Position numbers and translations under genes: made by a program
Shown here: positions 43,299 through 51,938 of the stretch, piece by piece
Layout of the letters: each line of letters begins with the position of its first letter
Numbering within the stretch: the stretch's first letter is position 1
From: Paenibacillus mesophilus
GTDB lineage: Bacteria; Bacillota; Bacilli; Paenibacillales; NBRC-103111
NCBI RefSeq assembly: GCF_005938385.1
Contig: NZ_VCRA01000004.1
Coordinates: 312,206-376,205, forward strand
Direction of reading: 5' to 3'
Length of the DNA: 64,000 nt
Notes under the pieces: generated by a model
The model's database searches: none
What the model saw: only the letters and a program-made list of their open reading frames with translations
Told to the model about the DNA's origin: nothing

Positions 43299-44314
43299 TC
43301 CATCTGCTGAAGGAAGTGGCGCGCGGCAAAAGAGGGGCCCGCGATCTGACATACGAAGAGTCGCTCGCGGCCGCCGAAGCGATTATGACCCTGCGGGGGA
43401 CACCGGCCCAAATCGGTGCGTTCCTCATCGCCGAGCGGATCAAGCTGGAGAGCGTGGAGGAGCTGGAGGCGTTCGTCGCGGTTTGCCGGCAATACGCGCA
43501 CCGTACGCCGGTCCCGGACGGAATCGACTGCGCCGGACCGTATGACGGAAGAAAATCGTCCTTTATGGCAACGTTCGCCACCTCGTTCCTGCTCGCCTCG
43601 GCCGGACTCCCGACGACGCTGCACGGCACCGCTTCCCTTCCGCCCAAATGGGGAGTAACGCTCCACGATATGCTGCGCGAAGCGGGCATAGATGCAGAGC
43701 GCCTTTCGCGGGAACAGTCCCTCCATGCCGCACGCGAGACGGGCGTACTGTACGTACCGGCCGAGCAGTGGTGTTCTCCGCTTAAGGAGCTGCGCCCGAT
43801 CCGGGAGGAGCTGGGCATGCGGACGGTGCTGAATACGGCCGAGAAGCTGATCGACTACACCCACTCGCCTTATTTGGTTTACGGCGTGTATCATAATACG
43901 GTGTTCGACAGGCTGGCCCGGCTGCTCGTCAAGCTCGGATACCGCAAAGCGTTAATCGTTCAAGGTCCGGAAGGCTCGGAGGAGCTGTTTATCGATCGTC
44001 CCACGCGCACATACAGGGTGGAGAACGGGGAGTTCCGGCTGCAAATGTTTGATCCGGAGACGCTCGGTCTGGATACGCCGCTTCCGCAGATCGAATGGAC
44101 CGCTGACGAACAATTGCGCGTGTCCGAATCGGTTATGCGGGGAGAGGCGGACCTCGCCTTCTACAACCTGGTGCTTCTGAACGGGGCGGTCCGGCTTCAT
44201 CTGGCCGAGCGGGTTGGGTCGGTCGAAGAAGGGCTGTACACATGCAAGTCGCTTCTGGATAACGGTCAGGCATGGTCGGTTTATGCGAGATGGCGGAAAG
44301 CTTTGTCGACTTAA
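43295..44314 (+). CDS. TrpD2/anthranilate-phosphoribosyltransferase-like protein
   Basis: 339 residues, starting in the ATGA overlap with the ANTAR gene. It has the helical N-terminal domain ('ARDLTYEESLAAAEAIMTLRG', 'GTPAQIGAFLIAERIK') and the alpha/beta domain of the TrpD family. The catalytic 'GTGGD' loop is replaced by 'DCAGPYDGRKSSFMATFATS', and 'QGPEGSEEL' replaces the TrpD phosphate site, so tryptophan synthesis is unlikely; no trp genes are near. TrpD2-type proteins such as YbiB bind nucleic acid. A partner role for the ANTAR regulator is inferred from the overlap only. Confidence 0.82.
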   Translation: MIHLLKEVARGKRGARDLTYEESLAAAEAIMTLRGTPAQIGAFLIAERIKLESVEELEAFVAVCRQYAHRTPVPDGIDCAGPYDGRKSSFMATFATSFLLASAGLPTTLHGTASLPPKWGVTLHDMLREAGIDAERLSREQSLHAARETGVLYVPAEQWCSPLKELRPIREELGMRTVLNTAEKLIDYTHSPYLVYGVYHNTVFDRLARLLVKLGYRKALIVQGPEGSEELFIDRPTRTYRVENGEFRLQMFDPETLGLDTPLPQIEWTADEQLRVSESVMRGEADLAFYNLVLLNGAVRLHLAERVGSVEEGLYTCKSLLDNGQAWSVYARWRKALST

Positions 44315-44320
44315 ACTACA

Positions 44321-44352
44321 ACGACCCTTCCCGCTTGATTGGCGAGAAGGGC
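44321..44352. terminator. Possible hairpin between convergent genes
   Basis: CCCTTC(C)CGC pairs with GCG(A)GAAGGG around TTGATTG, with weak T-tails on either side. It lies exactly between the TrpD-like stop and the stop of the opposing lipoprotein gene. Confidence 0.45.
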
Positions 44353-44361
44353 CGCATTCTA

Positions 44362-46011
44362 TTACTTGCTCTTGTTATAACGGTCGTAGGCGGTCTTGTA
44401 CGTCTTTATATATTGGTCGACGCCCATATTTTTGACCGTGGTCACATATTTGTCCCACTCGTCGAAGGAAGTCGCCCCGGTTATGAATTTCGATTCCATC
44501 TCGCCGATGTACGTTTGGATGTCCGAGCCTTTCGTAGTCATGTACTCCGTCTCGGCGTCGGTGAAGTTGAAATTGTACCACAGCTCTTTAAGCGCGTACG
44601 GCTGTGCCTTCTTGCCGGCTTCGACCGATTCCGGCAGCGTCTCCGAGCCTTTGAAATATTTCTCCTGCACATAACCCGGATAGCTTCCGCCCATCCACGT
44701 CACATATTTCGTCAACGCCTGGTCCATCGTCAGTCCGGCCGGATTTTTCTTGATCTCGTCGACAAATTCGAGCTTGCCGTCGGCCGTCTTCGTGTAGCTC
44801 GTGCCTTCCACGCCCATAAAGTAGAACTGGGCTCCTTCGTCGCTGTAGAAATGGTCCATCCAGCGGATCGTCGCTTCGATGTTTTTGTTCTTGTTCGTAA
44901 TGACGAATGCGCCCGGCCATACCATCGGCACTTTGATGTGCGTGTAGAGCTGGTCGCCGTTCGGGCCTTTCAAGGCGCCGAGTCCGAAATAGCCGTCGCC
45001 GTTGAACTGCGTTTTCGGGTTCGGGTTGATCGTCGAGGCGAGGACGTTTTTCGCGCCTTTGGCATACAAAGCGTTGCCGTTCTGGGTGAAAATGTCTTTA
45101 TCGATAAGCCCTTCGGCGTACAGCTTGTTGACGTATTGCAGCACTTCCTTATAGTTTTGGGTCAGACGGAAAAAGCGCAGCTCGTTCGTCTTCGGATCGA
45201 CATCGACGAACTTATGGCCGAGTCCGCGGTTGCCTACTCCCCACGCCCCTTTGATTTGATCGATCAAAGGACCGATGCCGGTACCGCTGTACGGAATTTC
45301 GTCGGCTTGGCCGTTGCCGTTCAGATCGGTCTTCTTCACGGCTTTCAGAAAGCTGTAGAACTCCTCCGTCGTCTGCGGCTCCTTCATGTTCAGCTTGTCC
45401 AGCCACTCCTTCTTCACCCACAGCGGCGTACCGATCAGCATCGGCAAAAATTCCGGGCTGTAGAACGACGGGAACGAGTAAATATTGCCGTCCGGCATCG
45501 TCAGCGCTTTGCGCAGGTCCGGGTATTTGTCCATCAGCTTCTTCAAGTTGGGAGCATAGCTGTCGATATAGTCGTTCAGCTTGACGAATACACCTTGGCT
45601 GCCGTATTTCATCAGGTCGGAAGCAGGCACCCGCGCGGAGTAGAGAGCATCCGGATAATCGCCGTTCGCCAGCGCCAAATTGCGCTTTTCCGTCAAGCTT
45701 GCGAACGGGATGAATTGAAAGTTGATTTTCATATTCGACATTTTGGCGTATTCTTTCCAAACCAGCCTATCCTCGAAGCTGTTGCTGCCGTTCGTATCCG
45801 CTAGACCCGTGAAGAACGTAAGCTCGACCGGCTGCTTGACGATCGGCATGCCGGCTTTGTTGACGTTGCCGGCTTTGTTGACGTTGCCGGCTTCCTTGCC
45901 GGATGCCGGATTCGCTCCCCCGTCCGCTTCCTTCGTATTGCTGCAGCCTGCCGCCAAGCTTATTGCCATTACAGACGACATCGTCAAAGCCGTCAATTTA
46001 GTCCATTTCAT
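44362..46011 (-). CDS. Family-1 ABC solute-binding lipoprotein (LplA-type sugar importer)
   Basis: 549 residues, GGGAGG upstream. Signal with lipobox 'SLAAGC' (Cys at about 23), then a Gly/Asn/Lys tether containing a duplicated 'AGNVNK' unit, and a large binding domain of the LplA/oligosaccharide class. It is the third gene after two permeases, the usual order permease-permease-binding protein in Paenibacillus. No ATPase gene is present, so a shared MsmX-like ATPase encoded elsewhere probably drives it. Substrate cannot be read from sequence. Confidence 0.93.
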   Translation of the reverse strand: MKWTKLTALTMSSVMAISLAAGCSNTKEADGGANPASGKEAGNVNKAGNVNKAGMPIVKQPVELTFFTGLADTNGSNSFEDRLVWKEYAKMSNMKINFQFIPFASLTEKRNLALANGDYPDALYSARVPASDLMKYGSQGVFVKLNDYIDSYAPNLKKLMDKYPDLRKALTMPDGNIYSFPSFYSPEFLPMLIGTPLWVKKEWLDKLNMKEPQTTEEFYSFLKAVKKTDLNGNGQADEIPYSGTGIGPLIDQIKGAWGVGNRGLGHKFVDVDPKTNELRFFRLTQNYKEVLQYVNKLYAEGLIDKDIFTQNGNALYAKGAKNVLASTINPNPKTQFNGDGYFGLGALKGPNGDQLYTHIKVPMVWPGAFVITNKNKNIEATIRWMDHFYSDEGAQFYFMGVEGTSYTKTADGKLEFVDEIKKNPAGLTMDQALTKYVTWMGGSYPGYVQEKYFKGSETLPESVEAGKKAQPYALKELWYNFNFTDAETEYMTTKGSDIQTYIGEMESKFITGATSFDEWDKYVTTVKNMGVDQYIKTYKTAYDRYNKSK

Positions 46012-46098
46012 GCGTGTGGTTCCTCCCGTTGTATGTCTTCTCTATATGCCATAAGGGGCGATCCCCTTTAAAGCCGGAATTTAGGTTTGGAAACGACA

Positions 46099-46983
46099 TT
46101 ACCCTTTGAGGGCGCCGATCATAATGCCTTTGACAAAATACTTCTGGAGAAACGGATACAGCAGCAAAATCGGCAGATTGGCCACGACGACGACCGCGTA
46201 CTTGACCGCTTCCTGATCCATAATCGTCTTGGCGTGCGAGCTGTCGCCCACGTTGACCATATGCTCCATTTCACCTTGGACGAGAATTTCCCGCAAAATA
46301 AGCTGCAGCGGATATTGCCCCCGGTCGGTCAAATAAATAAGGGCGTTGAAGTACGCGTTCCAATGGCCGACCGCGTAGAACAGCACCATAACCGCCAAAA
46401 TCGGCATCGACAAAGGCAGCACGACCCGCCACAGCGTCTTCCAATCGGAGCAGCCGTCGATCGAGGCGGCCTCCTGAATTTCGCCGGGAATGCTTGTCTG
46501 GAAAAAGGTGCGCATGATGACGATGTTCCAGACGGATACGGCGCTCGGTATGACTAGCGCCCAGATCGAATTGAGCATCCCGAGCTGTTTGACGAGCATG
46601 TAGGAAGGAACGAGCCCCCCGCTGAAAAACATCGTAAACACCATAATCGCCGTAATGACATTGCGGCCGTAGAAGCTTTTCTGCGATAGCGGGTAAGCCG
46701 CCATGACCGTCATAACGAGATTGATCGTCGTTCCTACGACGGTGTAAATAATCGTGTTCATGTAACTGTTAAGCAAATCTTTGTTCTCGAGCACCTTCCG
46801 GTAGCCGACCAAGCTGATCTCTTTCGGCCACAGCCACATCTCCCCGTTCAAAACCGCCGCCGGATTGCTGATCGACGCGCTCAGCACGAACACGAGCGGA
46901 TACAGCACCAGAATCGCGACCACCGCAAGAAGCGTATAAATGAACGCTTCGAACCATTTATCCCCCATGCTGCGGGTTTCCAT
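46099..46983 (-). CDS. Carbohydrate ABC transporter permease (MalG/LplC type)
   Basis: 294 residues, AAAGGAGGAG upstream. Six membrane helices, with the cytoplasmic EAA loop 'EIQEAASIDGCSDWKTLWRVVLPLSMP' near 200-225 that docks on the ATPase. C-terminus 'YFVKGIMIGALKG' is characteristic of the LplC/YtcP group. It pairs with the permease encoded 15 bp upstream. The lipoprotein follows at 87 bp. Confidence 0.94.
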   Translation of the reverse strand: METRSMGDKWFEAFIYTLLAVVAILVLYPLVFVLSASISNPAAVLNGEMWLWPKEISLVGYRKVLENKDLLNSYMNTIIYTVVGTTINLVMTVMAAYPLSQKSFYGRNVITAIMVFTMFFSGGLVPSYMLVKQLGMLNSIWALVIPSAVSVWNIVIMRTFFQTSIPGEIQEAASIDGCSDWKTLWRVVLPLSMPILAVMVLFYAVGHWNAYFNALIYLTDRGQYPLQLILREILVQGEMEHMVNVGDSSHAKTIMDQEAVKYAVVVVANLPILLLYPFLQKYFVKGIMIGALKG

Positions 46984-46998
46984 GGAACTCCTCCTTTC

Positions 46999-47958
46999 TT
47001 ACCATAAGCTTGCTTGATTGACCGCCTTGGCGATCCGGTTCACCGTCAGCAGCAATATAAAGTTTACGACCGAGTTGAACAGACCGACGGCCGAGGCGAA
47101 GCTGTACTGCGCGCCGAGCAGCCCGCTCCGGTACACGTAGGTGGAGATGACGTCCGAACTTTCGTTGTTGAGCGAGTTCTGCATCAGAAACACTTTCTCG
47201 AAGCCGACGCCCATCAGCGTGCCGATGTTCAGAATGAGCAGAATGACGATAGTCGGCATGATGCCCGGCAAGTTGATGTGCCAAATCCGCTGCAGCCGGG
47301 TCGCCCCATCGACTTTGGCCGCTTCGTGCAGACCGGGATCGATGCCCGCGAGCGCGGCCAAATAAATGATCGAGCTCCAGCCCATCTGCTGCCAGACGCC
47401 GGACAAGACGTAGATCGTCTTGAACCATTCCGGCTTCGTCATGAAGAACACGGGCTCGCCGCCGAACGCCTTGATGATCGTGTTGACGATGCCGCTTGTC
47501 GGGGACAAGAACATGATGACGAGGCCGACCAGCACGACCGTGGACAAGAAGTGCGGCGCGTAGGTGACCGTCTGAACGAACTTCTTGTACCCCTTATGCC
47601 GTACTTCGTTGATCATCAAGGCGAGCAGGATCGGGATCGGAAATCCGACGGCCAGCTCGTACAAGCTGATGCCGAGCGTATTTTTGAGCAGCCGCCAGAA
47701 GAAGTAGCTGTCGAAAAACCGCTCGAAATGTTTGAAGCCGACCCAAGGGCTCCCCCCTATTCCTTTCGTGGCGATAAAATCTTTGAATGCGATCTGCACG
47801 CCGTACATCGGCATGTAATGAAACACGATAAAGTAAAGCATCACCGGCGCTATGAGCACGTATAGCTGCCAATGGCGAATCATCGCCCGCACCGCTTTGC
47901 CGGAGCGCCTCCGTTTGCCTGCCGCGGCACCGATCGTACGGGCTTGTACATGTTCCAA
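46999..47958 (-). CDS. Sugar ABC transporter permease (LplB type)
   Basis: 319 residues from TTG 47958 (AGGGGGAAG upstream); an internal ATG at 47883 is an alternative. Six membrane helices, 'FIVFHYMPMYGVQIAFKDF' near the start and the EAA loop 'DPGLHEAAKVDGATRLQRIWHINLPGI' near 210. First gene of the importer operon. The 456-bp interval upstream (47959-48414) shows no gene. It holds the terminator of the next gene up, and I see no convincing promoter. Confidence 0.94.
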   Translation of the reverse strand: MEHVQARTIGAAAGKRRRSGKAVRAMIRHWQLYVLIAPVMLYFIVFHYMPMYGVQIAFKDFIATKGIGGSPWVGFKHFERFFDSYFFWRLLKNTLGISLYELAVGFPIPILLALMINEVRHKGYKKFVQTVTYAPHFLSTVVLVGLVIMFLSPTSGIVNTIIKAFGGEPVFFMTKPEWFKTIYVLSGVWQQMGWSSIIYLAALAGIDPGLHEAAKVDGATRLQRIWHINLPGIMPTIVILLILNIGTLMGVGFEKVFLMQNSLNNESSDVISTYVYRSGLLGAQYSFASAVGLFNSVVNFILLLTVNRIAKAVNQASLW

Positions 47959-48311
47959 TCCTGCTTCCCCCTGTCGTTATCGAACTGAAGCCGCTTGTCG
48001 GACGACAAAAGAAAAAAAACCGGGAAAAACCAAAAGCAAACATGCCGTTTCCGCCGGGAAACATGCATCGGTTTACTTTCGGGTTTTCTCAGAGTCTCCA
48101 CCCAATCGTATATATGAACAGTCGCGTAAGCTTCTTGTCCCTGCTCGGGCCATCATCGTCTTGAATCGGTCCGCTTCTCATTCATGGGTGCGTCTTGCGT
48201 CGTCTTGTTCCGAAAGCGTAGTTCAAGCTTACCGCCGGTTCGTTATCGGAATGTTATCTGCAAGTAAAGAATCGGTAAAGGCGCGGCGAGGCACACTTTG
48301 CGGCCGAGGCG

Positions 48312-48372
48312 CAACAAAAAAGAAACTCCCGTGGCGGCTGCACGCGCTGGCACAGCCGGTACGGGAGTTTCT
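48312..48372 (-). terminator. Hairpin terminator after small membrane protein
   Basis: AAACTCCCGT (48323-48332) pairs with ACGGGAGTTT (48361-48370), with an inner CGGCTG/CAGCCG stem. On the minus strand TTTCTTTTTTG follows. Confidence 0.82.
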
Positions 48373-48414
48373 TTAGTCCGATGCATTGGATCGGTGCGGC
48401 CTTTCCTTCAGCCT

Positions 48415-48669
48415 TCAGCCTTCGGCTTTCGGCTTGCGGTTCAGCAGCAAAGTCACGAGCGCTGCCGCGATCGAGAACAGCGCGAAGTACGTGTTGGCTT
48501 CTTGCGGGGACAGCGTCTTCCACCAGACGACCGTATGAATGAGCTGGCCCATAGGCGTCAAGACGAGCCACAAAAACAAACAGGCCGCAATCAACAGCGG
48601 TTGAAAAAGACGGGTCAAGCTCTTGCCCGTTTTCCGATTTTCCTTGCCGTTCACAGGTCTCATTTCCAC
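48415..48669 (-). CDS. Small two-helix membrane protein
   Basis: 84 residues from GTG 48669, seven bases after AGGAGGG; ATG 48663 is an alternative. A basic cytoplasmic start ('GKENRKTGKSLTRLF'), membrane helix 1 (about 22-42), a short loop 'HTVVWWKTLSPQEANTY', membrane helix 2 (about 62-77) and a basic end 'LNRKPKAEG'. No family recognised. It follows the methyltransferase gene at about 105 bp of hairpin-rich DNA and has its own terminator. Confidence 0.72.
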   Translation of the reverse strand: MEMRPVNGKENRKTGKSLTRLFQPLLIAACLFLWLVLTPMGQLIHTVVWWKTLSPQEANTYFALFSIAAALVTLLLNRKPKAEG

Positions 48670-48704
48670 TCTATGACCCTCCTGCGTTTACTTTTTATTA
48701 GAGC

Positions 48705-48760
48705 GGAACCCACAGTTCCTCCGATCGGCGGCTTTACCGCCGGTAGCTCTTTAGAGAGCT
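48705..48760. repeat. Three consecutive small hairpins
   Basis: GGAAC/GTTCC (48705-48719), CGGCGG/CCGCCG (48726-48742) and AGCTCT/AGAGCT (48745-48760) lie in a row in the 105 bp between the methyltransferase stop and the small membrane gene. They may terminate or process the transcript, but no T-run follows. Confidence 0.45.
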
Positions 48761-48774
48761 TTATCTATTCTTCT

Positions 48775-50016
48775 TTAGAGTTCGTTTTCACTTGTCGGTA
48801 CGGTTAACTGCGGAGCAAGCTTGTCTGCGAGCGCCCGTTCCAAATACGGGGATATTCCCAGCATTCCAGTGAATCCGCGATACGCCGCCGCTTCGACGGA
48901 TAACGGATCCCGGGACACTGACGCCTGTTCCTTCCCGCCGTCCGGCCGCCCCTTGCCCGGTTCCTTCACGGCGCGGATAAGCAAATTTTTCGGCGTATGC
49001 TCCATGTCGATAAATTCCAGCACCTGCGTCTTGTAGCCGAGCAGTTCCAGCAGCTGCGCCCGTGCCGCGTCGGTGACAAGCGAGGCGAAGCGCTCCTTTA
49101 GAATGCCGTGCTTGAGCAAGGGCGACATCGCCTCATTGCGGATTTGGCCGAACAGCTCGTGCTGGCAGCAGGGCACCGACAGAATGACGCCCGCGCCCCA
49201 ACGCACCGCCTTCTCGATAGCGGCGTCCGTAGCGGTATCGCACGCATGCAGCGTCACGACCATGTCCACCGCATCCATCCCGTCATACCGGCTTATGTCG
49301 CCTACGAGAAAGCGCAGCCGATCGTACCCCAGCCTCTCGGCCAAATCGTTGCAATGGCGGATGACGTCTTCCTTTAGGTCGAGGCCGACCACTTGCAAAT
49401 CAAGCTTGCGGACTTCTCTCAAGTAGTGGTACAGCGCGAACGTCAAATACGATTTCCCGCAGCCGAAATCGACAATCCGAACCGTCCGGCCGCCCGGCAG
49501 ATGGGGAACGACGTCGTCGATCATCTCCAGAAACCGGTTGATTTGCCGAAACTTGTCGTACTTGGCCGCAAGCACTTTGCCTTGCCCGTTCATCACGCCG
49601 AGCTCGATCAGAAACGGAACCGGCGTCCCTTCCTCGAGCACGTACCGCTTCTTCCGGTTATGGGCGAGCTCGACGCTTGTCTTCGTCGCTTTTTTCTTCA
49701 GCACGGCCGCTTCGTCCTTCTTGTTGAACAGGATGTGATAGTCGGCTTCGCTCGTCTGCAGCAGCCCCTGCTTGTATTGCGCGTGCAGCAGCTCCTCCGC
49801 CCGGGCGGCTGTTTGTTCTGGCGCCACATTCTCATGCAGCACTTTCGTCCCGGTATAGTGGGCGAATTGATAGTGCAGCCCGTTCTTCAGCAGCACCGGC
49901 TTGATCTTTACCTTGTCCGCCGTCGCCCCGCCGCCTTTCCTCGGTTGGCTGAGCACCGCCTGCGTCCAAGTGCCTGCCGCGATAGCCTCCCGCAATACTT
50001 CCGTCAACGATTCCAT
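48775..50016 (-). CDS. SAM-dependent methyltransferase
   Basis: 413 residues from ATG 50016, behind GGGGGAC. The SAM-binding motif I is 'RIVDFGCGKSYLTFALYHYL' (about 180-199), with 'VVGLDLKEDVIRHCNDLAERLG' as motif II and 'MVVTLHACDTATDAAIEKAV' after it. 'SVPCCQHELFGQI' near 280 is typical of the GSTCD-like/Methyltransf_32 group. The N-terminal 165 residues are probably a substrate-recognition part. Substrate unknown; tRNA or ribosome-related targets are possible but unproven. Confidence 0.85.
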   Translation of the reverse strand: MESLTEVLREAIAAGTWTQAVLSQPRKGGGATADKVKIKPVLLKNGLHYQFAHYTGTKVLHENVAPEQTAARAEELLHAQYKQGLLQTSEADYHILFNKKDEAAVLKKKATKTSVELAHNRKKRYVLEEGTPVPFLIELGVMNGQGKVLAAKYDKFRQINRFLEMIDDVVPHLPGGRTVRIVDFGCGKSYLTFALYHYLREVRKLDLQVVGLDLKEDVIRHCNDLAERLGYDRLRFLVGDISRYDGMDAVDMVVTLHACDTATDAAIEKAVRWGAGVILSVPCCQHELFGQIRNEAMSPLLKHGILKERFASLVTDAARAQLLELLGYKTQVLEFIDMEHTPKNLLIRAVKEPGKGRPDGGKEQASVSRDPLSVEAAAYRGFTGMLGISPYLERALADKLAPQLTVPTSENEL

Positions 50017-50225
50017 ACTAGTCCCCCAATTCCGATCCCCCAAAAGTGAAGTTCAGCTCAGAAGCTCAGTCCGAGTACTTTCGGGGGAAGCCCCGAATGC
50101 CCGAATGCAGTCCCCCAAAAAATCTCACTCTGAAAGAATATTACGGGGTCCATTATACTTCATTATCGTCGGCGAAATAAAATAAAGACGGCGAGCGGTG
50201 GAATAAAGTCTCTCTAAATTGCCGC

Positions 50226-51272
50226 TCAGCGGGAAGCGGCCGCCTTCACATCCACCACTACGCTGCCCAGCAGCTTGCCGTCGACGAACGCCATCAGCCG
50301 CCACATTCCGGGGTCAGGCAGCGTCATCGACGTGGGGATCGCTGCATCCGCCCCGTTCAGAGCCGCACCGAGCCGGGCGGCTTCAAAGACGCTCTCGACC
50401 CGGTTCGAGCCCCGGCGTACGGCATCGATCTTCAGCTCGCCGTTCAGTTCCTCCGCCCTGCCCCAGAAATGCCACATGTACTTGTTCGGCTTTCCGGCAA
50501 TAAAGCCGGGGTCGATAAAGCCGAGCCGGTCCTTCACGCCCCTCAGGTCATACGCGCCGCTCTTGAACGTCGGGCTGACTTCCCAAGGAGCGTCGGCAAC
50601 GTCGAATACAACGTCGGCATAACGCTCCCCGTCCACATAAACGATGAACGACCATACTCCATCCAGCGGCACGGCAAACCGGGTCGCGATGCGGGTCATC
50701 TCGACGGCAGAGACGCCGGGCCCGGCATTTTGCTTATAGGCGGTTCCGGCAGCGGATATCTTCGTCTCCGCAAGCTCGGTCAGCTTGTAACCTGTTTCCC
50801 TATGCACCCCCTCTATCCGGATATTGCGGTCCTTCAGCTGCTCGAACGGAGCATACAGCATCCACATGCAGCCTGCAGGCGTTCCAGCGACATAGTCGCC
50901 TCCCGGAAACGCCTCCATTATTTTGACGTTATGTTCCGTGTAAAGGTTTCGTATATTCCTTTCATTCCCATTTCTTTTTTCGATATCGCTCGTGTCTGTC
51001 AAGGAATCGCCTCCTCGTGCGGAACGGTTCCCCACCCCGTACATGTCCGGCCAATCCATGCTCCAAGCGATCGCCAGCAGGAGCAGTATACCGGCCAGCG
51101 AGACGGCCGCTCCCGCCGACAACCCCTTTCTCCCGCGCCTCACCGCACCTCCGGCGTTGAGACGTTCGGTTACATGCCGCTTCATCTTCTCGCTCATGCC
51201 GCCCTCCGGGTAAGGCGATCGTTTCAAATCCGCATACCAATCCGGCTTCCGGCCTCGTCCCGCCTCCGTCAC
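50226..51272 (-). CDS. Membrane-anchored putative anti-sigma/regulatory partner of the ECF sigma factor
   Basis: 348 residues from GTG 51272, overlapping the sigma gene stop (GCGTGA) and after GGAGG. A cytoplasmic N-terminus of about 45 residues ('KPDWYADLKRSPYPEGGMSEKM'), one membrane helix (about 51-70), then an outside part with two beta-rich repeats ('GCMWMLYAPFEQL...GVWSFIVYVDGERYADVVFDV' and 'KYMWHFWGRAEEL...GMWRLMAFVDGKLLGSVVVDV'). One-helix membrane proteins downstream of ECF genes are commonly anti-sigma factors. The repeat may sense an envelope ligand. No zinc-binding ZAS motif is visible. Confidence 0.75.
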   Translation of the reverse strand: MTEAGRGRKPDWYADLKRSPYPEGGMSEKMKRHVTERLNAGGAVRRGRKGLSAGAAVSLAGILLLLAIAWSMDWPDMYGVGNRSARGGDSLTDTSDIEKRNGNERNIRNLYTEHNVKIMEAFPGGDYVAGTPAGCMWMLYAPFEQLKDRNIRIEGVHRETGYKLTELAETKISAAGTAYKQNAGPGVSAVEMTRIATRFAVPLDGVWSFIVYVDGERYADVVFDVADAPWEVSPTFKSGAYDLRGVKDRLGFIDPGFIAGKPNKYMWHFWGRAEELNGELKIDAVRRGSNRVESVFEAARLGAALNGADAAIPTSMTLPDPGMWRLMAFVDGKLLGSVVVDVKAAASR

Positions 51273-51808
51273 GCGTCCCCAACCTCCTTCAATGTCCGTT
51301 CGACTTTCGCCCTCGCCCGGTGAAGCCGGGATTTGACCGTCCCCTCCGATACGCCCAGCAGGACAGCCATTTCCTGATAAGACAGCTCGTAATGTGCATC
51401 CAGCACGATCACCTCGCGGTATTTGGCGGGAAGCCCGAGCACGACGTCCCACACGTCCCGCTCCGCCTGACGGTCCATCGCCTCGAGCTCCGCCGAGCGG
51501 TGCGAGCCTCCCGGGGTAAACAAGCCGGCCAGCGTCACCTTGCGGACGAACGCGGAGCGCAAATAATTGAGCGCAGTCCGGCGCGTAATGCGAAGCAGCC
51601 ACGTCTTGACCGAGCATTCCCCCCGAAAGGACGGAAGATGACGGTACGCTTTCCAGAATACGTCCTGCGCGATGTCGTCCGCCGCATCTTTGCGCCTGGT
51701 CAGGAAGCAAGCGTATTTCCATACGTCATCTCCGTACGTTCGCATCAGGTCGTTCAGCAGCGCTTCCGGATCGCCGCTTGCCGCGACGTGCAAATAGTCA
51801 TGGCTCAC
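51269..51808 (-). CDS. ECF-family RNA polymerase sigma factor
   Basis: 179 residues from GTG 51808, with AGAGGTG upstream. An in-frame TTG at 51829 would lie at or before the predicted transcription start. Sigma-2 'FLTRRKDAADDIAQDVFWKAYR' (about 36-57), 'FRGECSVKTWLLRITRRTALNYL' and sigma-4 'LPAKYREVIVLDAHYELSYQEMAVLLGVSEGTVKSRL' are intact. An ECF-type promoter lies just upstream, suggesting autoregulation, and a membrane partner is co-translated downstream. Confidence 0.94.
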   Translation of the reverse strand: MSHDYLHVAASGDPEALLNDLMRTYGDDVWKYACFLTRRKDAADDIAQDVFWKAYRHLPSFRGECSVKTWLLRITRRTALNYLRSAFVRKVTLAGLFTPGGSHRSAELEAMDRQAERDVWDVVLGLPAKYREVIVLDAHYELSYQEMAVLLGVSEGTVKSRLHRARAKVERTLKEVGDA

Positions 51809-51832
51809 CCTGAATTCACCTCTACCCAAATA

Positions 51833-51857
51833 GACACCGCATCGCTCTTAAAGTTCC
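51833..51857 (-). promoter_or_regulatory. Candidate autoregulated ECF promoter
   Basis: On the minus strand, GGAAC (51853-51857), 16 bp, TGTC (51833-51836), close to the Bacillales ECF pattern GGAAC-N16-CGTC. The sigma gene starts 25 bp downstream. A second GAACTTT lies 18 bp further up. Confidence 0.6.
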
Positions 51858-51938
51858 ATTCCTAGGGAAAGTTCTAATATTTCGTACACGCGGCATATCG
51901 TATTAAAATGACAATCGAACGCATTGGGGGATTCGGCC

